A stretch of DNA of 64,000 nt from positions 114,550 through 178,549 of the forward strand of contig JAGRNR010000002.1 in assembly GCA_020440645.1 (NCBI GenBank), written 5' to 3'. Position 1 is the stretch's first letter. Every line of letters begins with the position of its first letter. This DNA is from JAHEFU01 sp020440645 (GTDB lineage Bacteria; 4484-113; JAFGCY01). Below, piece by piece: positions 7,760 to 15,874 of this stretch. A program made the position numbers and the translations under genes. The notes below the pieces were generated by a model. The model saw only the letters and a list, made by a program, of their open reading frames with translations. It did not search any database and was not told the DNA's origin.

Positions 7760-10618
7760 CTAGTCCGGGATCATCCCGTCGCGGTTTACACCGGTTTCCA
7801 CCGGGCTCGGAGCTTCCTCCTCAACCGGCTCAGGCTCGCGTTCATCGCCCATTTCGTCCTGGTTCGTCTCGCTGATCACAAAGTGCTTGTTCGGCCGGCG
7901 GATGAAGATGCTCTGGCGGATCCCGCCGGGGTAGGTGATCTCCACGTCAAACGGACCACGGATGTCACCGAGCCCGAAGCAGGCTCGCAGCTCATTGCCG
8001 CAACCGCTGCCGTTGCCACTCTGGATCTCGCGGATCAGTTCCATCCCGCCAGCCTTAATTGTCAGTCGCGCTCCGATTGCGCTGCGGTTGCTGAACTGCA
8101 TACCGGCCGGTGCAATCGCTCCGGTGCCCTTGCCTCCACTGAGCGTGAAGCTGATCCAGTTGCGGGTCGGGCTGTCATTGCGCAGCAGGTGGCAGCCGCT
8201 GGGGGAGGCGATCGCCAGGTCAAGGTCGCCGTCGTTGTCGTAGTCCGCCACGGCAGCGCCGTAGGCATCCTGCACGCGGGTGTTGGAGATGTAGCTCAGG
8301 TCGACGAAGTGCCCCTTGCCGTCATTCACGTACAGGTGGCTGCTGCGGCCGGGATAGATGCTCGTGATGAAGATGTCCTGCCAGCCGTCATTGTTGGCAT
8401 CAAAGATCACCGGGCATGCGTTGGTGGAGTTGTAGGCGATGTGCGCATCCTGGGTGCGGTCCTCGAAGGTGCCGCCTTCGCGCAGGTGGTTGATCAGCAG
8501 AATGCTGCCATCAGAAACATGCTCAAAACGCGGGTTGCTCAGGTTGGCGACGAACAGGTCGAGGTCGCCATCATTGTCGACGTCGCCCATCGCGGAACCG
8601 ATACTGTTGCCCCAGTTGCCGTCCTTCCAGAATCCGGCAATCCCCCAGCGCCGGGCCAGCTGGCGATAGCTGCCGTTGCCCATCGAGCTGAACAGCATGT
8701 TTTCCCCGAGCCGGTAGTTACTGACGTACAGGTCAGGGTTGCCATCGTTGTCCATGTCACCGACGCTCACACCACGTCCGGCCTGGGATTCACCCAGCGG
8801 CGGAAGCATGCCCTGCTGCTCAGCGTTGCGCACGTTGAAGCCGCTGGCGCCCTCATTGCGCAGCACGCTGTCTTCCTCCATGCGGATGCCGGTCGGGGAT
8901 TCGAAGTTGACGGCGTAGATGTCCAGCAGGCCGTCGTTGTCAAGGTCAACCAGTGCAGCCGCTTCAGTGGCGCGGCTGTCCCCGCTGAAGCCACTGACCA
9001 TGCTGAAGCGGCCGGAATTGTTGATATAGACACGGTCTGCCTCGCGTCCATTGCCGAAGCAGTACAGGTCGTTGTCGCCGTCATTGTCCAGGTCGCCCGC
9101 CACCGCACCCGCAGCATCCCCCTGCAGGCCGGATTCATCCGTGCGGTCGCGGAAGCGTCCCAGCTCGTTCATCAGCAGCACGTTGCCATCCAGCAGCAGG
9201 TCGGCGGAACCGTCCCCATCGACATCCACCCAGCAGACCCGCGCCGCGCGCTGCTTGTAGATCTCCGTGCTGATGGACAGGTCGCTGAACACGGGAATGG
9301 TTGACACCTCGCTGCCATTTGGCAGCAGGCGGCTGGTCTCGTACTTCACCGTCTCCGGGTCCAGCTTGCCCTCCAGCTTCTTGAGCTTCTCGTCCGCCTG
9401 GCCGCTGTAACGGTCAGCGCTGTCACCCACGAAGGCTGCGCGCAACAGGAAGCGGTAGGCAGATTCGGAATTGCCAAGCCCGATATGCGCATTGCCGGCT
9501 TCCAGCAGGAAGGGTGCCAGCGACTCCTCCTCATTCAGCGTGAACGGCTCCACGCCGATCACCGGGGTGACGAGGTCCAGCGCCTTGTCATACTTCCCCG
9601 TGCGGTTCATGTACCGCGCCATGTTGTGGCGGCTGTACAGGTAGAGGATGAAGGTCTGTCGCTCCGCCGGTGGCAGGTAGGGCAGCTGACGTGGCAGGTA
9701 CTTCGTCGCATTGTTGATGGTGCTCAGGCTGGTAAGGTCGCCAGTGATCCCGAGTTCCAGCTCAAACAATTCCATGCTGCGCTTGGCATGCACAAGGCCT
9801 TCATCGACAGGCATGTCCAGGTCCAGCATGTAGCGGCTGACCGCACCATGCGCCTCGGCACTGCCGCCGTACTCCGCGAGGTATGCTGCCGAGGCCTTGC
9901 TGAACTCCTCACGGTCATGCATCCGCCAGGCGGAGTACAGCCAGTAGCGGAAGGCCACATGACGCCAGTAGCTGCGCGGCCAGCCCGCGAGGAACTGGCT
10001 GACGGCCTTGATCCGTTCCTCGTCATTGTTTATCGAGCCCAGCTCAGCAGCATCCGCCGCCGCCAGCCGCAGCACGACATTGCTGTCCGGATAGCGCTCC
10101 AGCAATTCAGTCGGGCGTCCCGGTCGGTTGCCACTTTCCTCATCGAGGCAGTAGGCCAGCTCCAGCAGCAGCTGCGAGCGGTTCTTCACGCTGCCTGCCT
10201 TGGCTTCGCCGAAGATCCCATTGGCAGCGCCGTCCCGGCTGTTGCCGATCCTGCGGCGTTCCTCAGCGATCCAGTCAGCGCGCGAGTTCTCGCCGTTGGC
10301 CAGGTAGCTCGCACGCCATTCATGCAGCTTGGCATCCAGGAACCGGCCGTCGTCATCAATGTATTTTCCGGCCAGCTGCGCATACAGATCGGCCGCCTTC
10401 TGGTAGCGGTGCTCAGCCAGCATCGCCTCCGCCGCGGAGGAGATGAATGACAGCTCAGTGTTGCCGGCTGCCAGTTCCTCGTCAATCAGATTGATCGCTT
10501 CGCTGCTCTGACCGCTGCGCCACAGCGAATTAATGCGCATCGCCAGGTCGGAGGATGCGCTGCACAGCAGGCAGGCGCAGGCCAGCAGGAGGGTGGGGAG
10601 GAGGCGGATTGCTTTCAC
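7760..10618 (-). CDS. Exported TPR/FG-GAP (VCBS) protein with ASPIC/UnbV C-terminal domain
   Basis: A 952-residue exported protein. A signal peptide with cysteines at 14, 16 and 19 (LLLACACLLCS) may be a lipobox. The first half is alpha-helical with TPR-like pairs. From about residue 460 there are seven Asp-rich calcium-binding FG-GAP/VCBS blades (DVDGDGSADLLL, DLDNDGDNDLYCF, DLDNDGLLDIYAV, DMDNDGNPDLYVS, DVDNDGDLDLFVA, DANNDGWQDIFIT, DYDNDGDLDLAIA), consistent with one beta-propeller. It ends in an ASPIC/UnbV-like domain (IGARLTIKAGGMELIREIQ, then FDVEITYPGGIRQ). The family (CRTAC1-like) is extracellular; the ligand is unknown. The start is GTG, 6 nt behind a TAAAAT hexamer. Confidence 0.85.
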   Translation of the reverse strand: MKAIRLLPTLLLACACLLCSASSDLAMRINSLWRSGQSSEAINLIDEELAAGNTELSFISSAAEAMLAEHRYQKAADLYAQLAGKYIDDDGRFLDAKLHEWRASYLANGENSRADWIAEERRRIGNSRDGAANGIFGEAKAGSVKNRSQLLLELAYCLDEESGNRPGRPTELLERYPDSNVVLRLAAADAAELGSINNDEERIKAVSQFLAGWPRSYWRHVAFRYWLYSAWRMHDREEFSKASAAYLAEYGGSAEAHGAVSRYMLDLDMPVDEGLVHAKRSMELFELELGITGDLTSLSTINNATKYLPRQLPYLPPAERQTFILYLYSRHNMARYMNRTGKYDKALDLVTPVIGVEPFTLNEEESLAPFLLEAGNAHIGLGNSESAYRFLLRAAFVGDSADRYSGQADEKLKKLEGKLDPETVKYETSRLLPNGSEVSTIPVFSDLSISTEIYKQRAARVCWVDVDGDGSADLLLDGNVLLMNELGRFRDRTDESGLQGDAAGAVAGDLDNDGDNDLYCFGNGREADRVYINNSGRFSMVSGFSGDSRATEAAALVDLDNDGLLDIYAVNFESPTGIRMEEDSVLRNEGASGFNVRNAEQQGMLPPLGESQAGRGVSVGDMDNDGNPDLYVSNYRLGENMLFSSMGNGSYRQLARRWGIAGFWKDGNWGNSIGSAMGDVDNDGDLDLFVANLSNPRFEHVSDGSILLINHLREGGTFEDRTQDAHIAYNSTNACPVIFDANNDGWQDIFITSIYPGRSSHLYVNDGKGHFVDLSYISNTRVQDAYGAAVADYDNDGDLDLAIASPSGCHLLRNDSPTRNWISFTLSGGKGTGAIAPAGMQFSNRSAIGARLTIKAGGMELIREIQSGNGSGCGNELRACFGLGDIRGPFDVEITYPGGIRQSIFIRRPNKHFVISETNQDEMGDEREPEPVEEEAPSPVETGVNRDGMIPD

Positions 10619-10624
10619 CGCAGT

Positions 10625-10630
10625 ATTTTA
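10625..10630 (-). promoter_or_regulatory. Leaderless -10 element of the VCBS/ASPIC gene
   Basis: On the minus strand TAAAAT ends 6 nt before the GTG start at 10618, with no ribosome-binding site between them. Confidence 0.55.
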
Positions 10631-10679
10631 TCCGTTGCAGGGCCATTGCTGGCAATCCCGTCCCTCTCCCGTGTTCGGC

Positions 10680-10685
10680 TAGAAT
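10680..10685 (+). promoter_or_regulatory. Leaderless -10 element of lysC
   Basis: TAGAAT, followed by six bases and then the GTG start of lysC at 10692. No Shine-Dalgarno sequence fits in the gap. Confidence 0.6.
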
Positions 10686-10691
10686 TGTGCC

Positions 10692-11954
10692 GTGCGCAGA
10701 GTCATCAAGTTCGGGGGGACATCCCTCGCCACGCCGGAGCTGATCCGCAACGCGGCGGAACATGTCGCGCGCCTTGTGCAGTACGGTGAGCAGATCGCCG
10801 TCGTGTGCTCGGCACCCGGCAATGCAACCAGTGAGCTGTTGAAGGCATATGATGCCGCCAGTGCCGGCAGCACGGACTTCGCCTCCGTCAGTGAGTTCGC
10901 ATCACTCGGCGAGGAGCAGAGTGTGCAGCTGATGTGCGCCGCCCTACGAAGCTTCGACATCAGCACCCAGCCATTCCTGCCGCGCCACAGCGACCGCTGG
11001 CCGATCATCGCCGACGTGGATGAGAGCATCCCGCTGAGCAAGGCCAAGGCCAACGAGGAACGCGCCATCACCCTGCGCACCCAGCACACAGTTGGCCGCT
11101 TCCGCCGCTTCATCCTGCCGCAGCTGCGCGTGGGCAGCGTGCCCGTGATCAGCGGCTTCTTCGTGCAAAGCAGCAGCGGTAAGGTGCTGGCGATGGGACG
11201 CGGTGGCTCCGATGTCACCGCCTTCATCGTGGCCACCCATATCAGCGCTGATGAGGTGGTGATCGTGACCGATGTGCAGGGTGTGTTGAGCGCTGACCCG
11301 CGCCTGGCTGAGAACCCGCGCCTGCTGGAGGAACTCACTTTGAGCGACCTCGAGGTGATCAGTTCCGCCGGCACCCAGGTTATCCACCCTCGCGCGCTGA
11401 AGTACCGCAACCCCGGCCTGCGTGCCCGCCTGATCGATTACCGTGAGCTGGACCGGCTGGACAGTTCCGGCACATCCGTGCTGGGCGCCAGTGAGACTAC
11501 GCTCTACCGCAACCCCGATGAGCTGAGCATGCTGACCCTCGTGGGCGACCTGACGGACCGCGTCGGCCTGCTCAGCGCGCTCGTGCAGTGGATGGACGAG
11601 AACCACCTAAGCCCCGCCGCTGCTTCAACCTCGCGCCGCTTCATCTGCTATTACCTGCCCAGCGGGATCGCTGACAAGGCCTATTCCAGCCTGCATGGAA
11701 AGTTGACTAAAGAGTTCCCAGAGTTGACAAACATTAGCCTCAGGGGTAATGTAGGTGAACTTCGTTTGCGCAGTTCCCGCTTTATTGATGAACCCGGTGT
11801 GCTGGCCGAGGTCACGGGAGTGCTGGCGAACGCGAGAATTAATGTCCTCGAAGTTATTACCGGATTGACGGATATTTCGATATTCATTGCGTACGGGGAC
11901 ATGGATAAGGCGGAGAAGCTGCTCGGCCGCGTGCTGGAGCATTTTTCGGGGTAA
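10692..11954 (+). CDS. lysC: Aspartate kinase
   Basis: Phosphorylates aspartate, the first step toward lysine, threonine and methionine. The 420-residue protein starts RRVIKFGGTSLATPE (ATP/aspartate-binding KFGGTS at 6-11), has the long VSEFASLGEEQSVQLM block, GRGGSDVTAFIVA near 175-187 and VTDVQGVLSADPR. C-terminal ACT regulatory domains follow (MLTLVGDLTDRVGLLSALV and FIDEPGVLAEVTGVLANARI), so feedback inhibition by an end-product amino acid is likely. It stands alone, transcribed toward the ELM1-like gene 3 bases downstream. Confidence 0.92.
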   Translation: MRRVIKFGGTSLATPELIRNAAEHVARLVQYGEQIAVVCSAPGNATSELLKAYDAASAGSTDFASVSEFASLGEEQSVQLMCAALRSFDISTQPFLPRHSDRWPIIADVDESIPLSKAKANEERAITLRTQHTVGRFRRFILPQLRVGSVPVISGFFVQSSSGKVLAMGRGGSDVTAFIVATHISADEVVIVTDVQGVLSADPRLAENPRLLEELTLSDLEVISSAGTQVIHPRALKYRNPGLRARLIDYRELDRLDSSGTSVLGASETTLYRNPDELSMLTLVGDLTDRVGLLSALVQWMDENHLSPAAASTSRRFICYYLPSGIADKAYSSLHGKLTKEFPELTNISLRGNVGELRLRSSRFIDEPGVLAEVTGVLANARINVLEVITGLTDISIFIAYGDMDKAEKLLGRVLEHFSG

Positions 11955-11957
11955 GCA

Positions 11958-13094
11958 TTGGCTGTAAGAGTCGTAATCGCATCAGATGGCAAGAAGGGGC
12001 ACTTCAACCAGAGCCTCGTGGCTGCGCGCATGCTCGGCGATGAGAACCCGATGGTTGTGAACCTGCGTAAGGACTTCAACGAGCTGCCCCTGCGCCTGCG
12101 CTTTGCCTCCATGGGACGCGGTGCCGTCACCCGTTCCGGTGCCCGCGGGCTCGTTGAGCGCAAGATGTTCGAGGAGCTGCCGATCGGGCTCACCACCCTC
12201 GGTAACGGCAAGCTGCCTCAGGACCAGGACCTGCGCATCTTCACAGTGTCCACCGGCACATCGGTGGCCACCGCAAACCTGGTGCTGGCCCGCATGCTGC
12301 AGGCTGACCCGATCGTCTGCATGACCCCCTCGCTCCTGCCCCGCAAGCATTTCCGCCTCAACCTGGTGCCACCGCACGACGTGAAGGACCGCGAGCACCT
12401 GCCGGAGAACATCATCGTCACCCCGGCAGCGCTGAGCTACCACGATGAGATCAAGGCCTTCGACATGGCCAACCAGCTGGCCCGCGACAACAACCTTGAC
12501 CCTGATTTCGAGTACATCGCACTTGCAATCGGCGGGCCAAGCAACTCCGCCCCCTGGCGTGAGGAGACGGTGATCGAAGGCCTGAAGGAAGTGCTGAAGA
12601 CGGCTGAGGTGCATGAGCAGAAGCTGCTCGTCAGCACCAGTCGCCGCACGCCGGACTGGTGCCGCAACTGGCTGATAGCCAACTACGTGGGAAACCCCGC
12701 TGTGTCCTATTTCCTGGATGCCAGCACATCCGACCTCAACCCGCTGCCAGGCTTCTTCGTGCTGGCAGACGGTGTGGCCGTGACCTGCGACAGCTTCAGC
12801 ATGGTGGGCGAGGCGGTCAACAGTGGCCACCGCCCGATCGTGATCAAGGTCAACGAGCCGCCCCAGAGCGTGAAGGAAGCCGAGTTCAAGGTCGAGAAGC
12901 TCGATAAGATGAACCGCGCAGTGATGAACCTCTCTAACGAAGGCCTGGTGGACATCGCCAACGATGCCTTCGAGATCCGCGGCTGCATCATCCGCCGTTC
13001 ACGCCGCAAGAAGCCGAACCTGCTCTACGAACGCACGATGGATGAAGTGCGCCAGCGCCTCAACATTCCCGAGGAAGTCCCGGTCCAGACCTGA
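11958..13094 (+). CDS. ELM1/GtrOC1-like putative nucleoside-diphosphate-sugar-handling protein
   Basis: A 378-residue protein starting at TTG (11958) with GGGG upstream. It resembles the mitochondrial fission ELM1-like family, a GT-B-fold group found widely in bacteria: the N-terminal SDGKKGHFNQSLVAARML, the central GGPSNSAPWREETV, the SRRTPDWCRNWL block and ADGVAVTCDSFSMVGEAVNSGHRPIV, which fits a sugar-nucleotide or membrane glycan-processing fold. No catalytic role is established for bacterial members. It follows lysC by 3 nt and ends beside the convergent moxR gene. There is no signal peptide. Confidence 0.65.
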   Translation: MAVRVVIASDGKKGHFNQSLVAARMLGDENPMVVNLRKDFNELPLRLRFASMGRGAVTRSGARGLVERKMFEELPIGLTTLGNGKLPQDQDLRIFTVSTGTSVATANLVLARMLQADPIVCMTPSLLPRKHFRLNLVPPHDVKDREHLPENIIVTPAALSYHDEIKAFDMANQLARDNNLDPDFEYIALAIGGPSNSAPWREETVIEGLKEVLKTAEVHEQKLLVSTSRRTPDWCRNWLIANYVGNPAVSYFLDASTSDLNPLPGFFVLADGVAVTCDSFSMVGEAVNSGHRPIVIKVNEPPQSVKEAEFKVEKLDKMNRAVMNLSNEGLVDIANDAFEIRGCIIRRSRRKKPNLLYERTMDEVRQRLNIPEEVPVQT

Positions 13095-13096
13095 GC

Positions 13097-14251
13097 CTAG
13101 CGCGGCACCGGAATGCTGCCGATCAGGTTCTCCACGACCCCGTCGATCATGTTCCCCTCGATCTCGCTTTCGGGCGTCAGCAGGATCCTGTGCCTGAGCA
13201 CTGGAGCTGCCAGGCTGAGCACCTCATCCGGTGTGATGTAGCTCTTGCCCCGCAGTGCGCTGAGCGCCTTGGCACCCTTCAGCAGCGCGATCCCGGCACG
13301 CGGGCTGGCCCCGAGCGCGATGCTGCGGTGGCGGCGCGAGGCCCGCACGATGCTGATGATGTAATTCAGCACGCCGTCCTCCACGCGGATCCCGTTGATC
13401 TCCCGCTCGATCTGCGCCCGCTCATCCTCGCCAACCACCTGGCGGATGCCGGCGGCCTCGATGTCATGCGGGTTGAAGCCCTGGTCGTAGCGGCGCAGGA
13501 TGTTGCGCTCATGCTCCTCGGGCGGGTAGTCGATGCTGACCTTCAGCAGGAAGCGGTCCAGCTGCGCCTCCGGCAGTGGGTAGGTGCCCTCGTACTCCAC
13601 CGGGTTCTGCGTGGCGAACACGGTGAAGTGGCGCGGCAGGCCGTAATTCGTGCCGTCCACGGTCACCACGCGCTCTTCCATCGCCTCCAGCAGCGCTGCC
13701 TGGGTCTTCGGCGGTGTGCGGTTCACTTCGTCAGCCAGCACGAAGTCGCCGAAGATCGGCCCCTTGCGGAAGGAGAACTGCCGCTCATTCATGTCGTAGA
13801 TGCTGGTGCCAGTGATGTCACTGGGCAGCAGGTCCGGGGTGAACTGGATGCGGCTGAACTCGCCGCCCAGTGCGCGCGCCAGCGACTTCACCAGGAGCGT
13901 CTTGGCCAGGCCCGGCACACCTTCAAACAGCAGGTGCCCGCCGGCGAACACGGTAGTCAGCATCAGCTCGATCACCTCGTCCTGGCCGACCACCGCCTTG
14001 GCGATTTCCCGGCAGAGTGACTCCGCCGCCCGCTGGGTATGCACCGGCTTGCCCGAAGGAGCCGCGCTGCCCAGGTTCAGCGGATTGTCAGCCCGTGCAA
14101 AGGCCCCGCTGGCAGCATCATGCTGCGGCGAGCGCGGATCGTCCGACTGCATCGCACCAAATGGATTGCGCGGGTCCGGCCGGCCGGCCGGATGGGTGTC
14201 GTCACTGCCCCCGAGCGGATCGGGACCCTCGTATTTTCCGGAATCCTGCAT
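13097..14251 (-). CDS. MoxR-family AAA+ ATPase
   Basis: Chaperone-like ATPase thought to activate metal-dependent, often von Willebrand A-containing complexes. Walker A is GVPGLAKT (111-118), Walker B VLADEVNR (171-178), and the sensor region FATQNPVEYEGTYPLPEAQLDRF and the GASPRAG motif (SIALGASPRAGIALL) follow. The first 70 residues are a Gly/Pro/Asp-rich extension not seen in most MoxR proteins. The usual neighbours (DUF58, VWA and transglutaminase genes) are absent here, so the partner is unknown. TAAACT lies 7 nt upstream of the ATG. Confidence 0.9.
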   Translation of the reverse strand: MQDSGKYEGPDPLGGSDDTHPAGRPDPRNPFGAMQSDDPRSPQHDAASGAFARADNPLNLGSAAPSGKPVHTQRAAESLCREIAKAVVGQDEVIELMLTTVFAGGHLLFEGVPGLAKTLLVKSLARALGGEFSRIQFTPDLLPSDITGTSIYDMNERQFSFRKGPIFGDFVLADEVNRTPPKTQAALLEAMEERVVTVDGTNYGLPRHFTVFATQNPVEYEGTYPLPEAQLDRFLLKVSIDYPPEEHERNILRRYDQGFNPHDIEAAGIRQVVGEDERAQIEREINGIRVEDGVLNYIISIVRASRRHRSIALGASPRAGIALLKGAKALSALRGKSYITPDEVLSLAAPVLRHRILLTPESEIEGNMIDGVVENLIGSIPVPR

Positions 14252-14258
14252 CGGCTCT

Positions 14259-14264
14259 AGTTTA
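14259..14264 (-). promoter_or_regulatory. Probable leaderless -10 element of moxR
   Basis: Minus-strand TAAACT ends 7 nt before the ATG at 14251. No ribosome-binding site is seen. Confidence 0.45.
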
Positions 14265-14309
14265 GCAGGGAAGCCCGCCCCGCCTGACTGCGCTGGTCCT
14301 GATTGCGGT

Positions 14310-14315
14310 TAACAT
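14310..14315 (+). promoter_or_regulatory. Probable -10 element of trmFO
   Basis: TAACAT, 9 nt before the GTG start of trmFO. Spacing is looser than at the other leaderless candidates, so this is a weaker call. Confidence 0.35.
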
Positions 14316-14324
14316 ATATGCCCC

Positions 14325-15680
14325 GTGGATGAAGTACACAACAGCAAGCAGGCGGTCCCGCTCGACGCCAGTCTCCCGCCCCTGATCATCGGTGGCGGCC
14401 TGTCCGGCTGCGAGGCTGCGCTGCAGCTGTCCGCGCGCGGGATTGCCAGCGAACTGTGGGAGATGCGCCCGGCGGTGATGACCGAGGCGCATGTCTCCGA
14501 AGGCCTGGCCGAGCTGGTCTGCTCCAACTCATTCAAGAGTGAAGATCCGGTGCGTGCCCAGGGCCTGCTCAAGCTTGAGCTGGACAGCCTGGGCTGCCGG
14601 CTGCTGCAGATCGCCCGCGAATGCCGCCTGCCCGGTGGAGCAGCACTCGTGCTGGACCGCGAGCAGTTCTCTGCGAAAGTCACTGAAACGATTGAGGCCG
14701 ACCCGCTGGTCACGCTCCGGCGTGAGCGCTTCGAGGAGCTGCAGGCCCAGCTGGCAACCGGCCGGCTGGTGATCATGGCAACCGGGCCGCTCACCAGCGA
14801 CGGGCTGTGGCAGCAACTCAGCGAGCTGCTCGGTGATGGTGGCTGCTACTTCTACGATGCCACCTCACCGGTGATCAGCACCAAAGGCATCAACCACGAG
14901 GTGGTGTTCTCCCAGAGCCGCTATGACAAGGGTGGGGGGGATGACTACCTCAACTGCCCATTCGAGAAGGATGAGTACGAGGCCTTCCGCGCTGCATTGC
15001 TGGCTGCCGAGGTCTACCCGATCAACGCCGCTGACAAGTACCTGCTGTTCGAGGGCTGCCTGCCAATCGAGGAACTTGCCAACCGTGGCGAGGGTACGAT
15101 GCGCCACGGCTGCCTTAAGCCCAAGGGCCTCGTCGACCCGCGCACCGGTCGCATGCCCTATGCCGCGGTGCAGCTGCGCTGGGAGGACGCCTTCCAGAAT
15201 GCGATGTCTCTAGTCGGCTTCCAGACCCGCCTGCGCTTCGGCGAGCAGGACCGTGTGTTCGCCATGATACCGGGGCTGGAGCAGGTGAAGATCATGCGCT
15301 ACGGCCGCATGCACCGCAACAGCTACGTCGAGGCCCCGAAGGTAATGTTGCCAACTTTGCAGGTGCGCGAGCACCCGAACCTGATCATCACCGGACAGCT
15401 CACCGGGCTGGAGGGCTACATGTCGGCGATCAGCACCGGCCTGCTGGCCGGCATCAATGCTTCTCGCCTGCTCAGTGGCAACGATCCGCAGGTCCCGCCG
15501 GAGAAGAGCTGCCTCGGGGCAATGATGCAGTTCATGGTCAACCCGGGCCATAAGGAATACCGCCCTACGGCCTTCCAGTACGGCATGCTCAAATGGCTGC
15601 CGGAAAAGATCCGCCGCGACCGCAAGGCCGACCTGATCAGGTCTGAGGCGGAAGCAGCGTGGGAACTGATGAGGGCGTAG
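14325..15680 (+). CDS. trmFO: Methylenetetrahydrofolate-tRNA-(uracil-5-)-methyltransferase
   Basis: Makes 5-methyluridine-54 in tRNA using folate as carbon donor and FAD(H2) as reductant. The 451-residue protein has the FAD-binding IIGGGLSGCEAALQL (21-35), and both family cysteines are in place: Cys66 in LVCSNSFKSED (the nucleophile position, C53 in B. subtilis) and the cysteine in LFEGCLPIEELANRG (C226 equivalent). PKGLVDPRTGRMPYAAVQLR and TGQLTGLEGYMSAISTGLLA complete the signature. The start is GTG. TrmFO replaces SAM-dependent TrmA, so this is one lineage clue. Confidence 0.96.
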   Translation: MDEVHNSKQAVPLDASLPPLIIGGGLSGCEAALQLSARGIASELWEMRPAVMTEAHVSEGLAELVCSNSFKSEDPVRAQGLLKLELDSLGCRLLQIARECRLPGGAALVLDREQFSAKVTETIEADPLVTLRRERFEELQAQLATGRLVIMATGPLTSDGLWQQLSELLGDGGCYFYDATSPVISTKGINHEVVFSQSRYDKGGGDDYLNCPFEKDEYEAFRAALLAAEVYPINAADKYLLFEGCLPIEELANRGEGTMRHGCLKPKGLVDPRTGRMPYAAVQLRWEDAFQNAMSLVGFQTRLRFGEQDRVFAMIPGLEQVKIMRYGRMHRNSYVEAPKVMLPTLQVREHPNLIITGQLTGLEGYMSAISTGLLAGINASRLLSGNDPQVPPEKSCLGAMMQFMVNPGHKEYRPTAFQYGMLKWLPEKIRRDRKADLIRSEAEAAWELMRA

Positions 15681-15686
15681 GAGCTC

Positions 15687-15779
15687 GGTTGTAGGGTGTA
15701 GCAAGCGGGGATATTGGACTTAGGATCTGGGTTGTAGCAAACGAAGATATGGGATTTAGGATCCAGGTTGTAACAGAGC
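15687..15779 (+). repeat. Heptamer-phased tandem repeat, period 36
   Basis: Two imperfect copies of a 36-nt unit (GTAGCAA at 15698 and again at 15734). It is built largely of 7-nt words such as GGTTGTA, GCAAACG, AAGATAT and GGATCCA. It lies in the 194-nt gap between the convergent trmFO and rqcH genes and resembles, in style, other heptamer-phased stretches in this window. Confidence 0.6.
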
Positions 15780-15874
15780 ATAAGAAGTACCAGCGCGATG
15801 TAAGCGCGAAAAGCCAAACATGGTGACGCAAAGCGTCACACCACCCCTACACCCCAGGTCCGAGCTCCTAGTTC

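Noticed and set aside
7883..9304. 473-codon plus-strand frame opposite the VCBS gene
   Set aside because: The repeats on the coding strand create the open frame; the product is low-complexity Val/Ala/Asp with no start signal.
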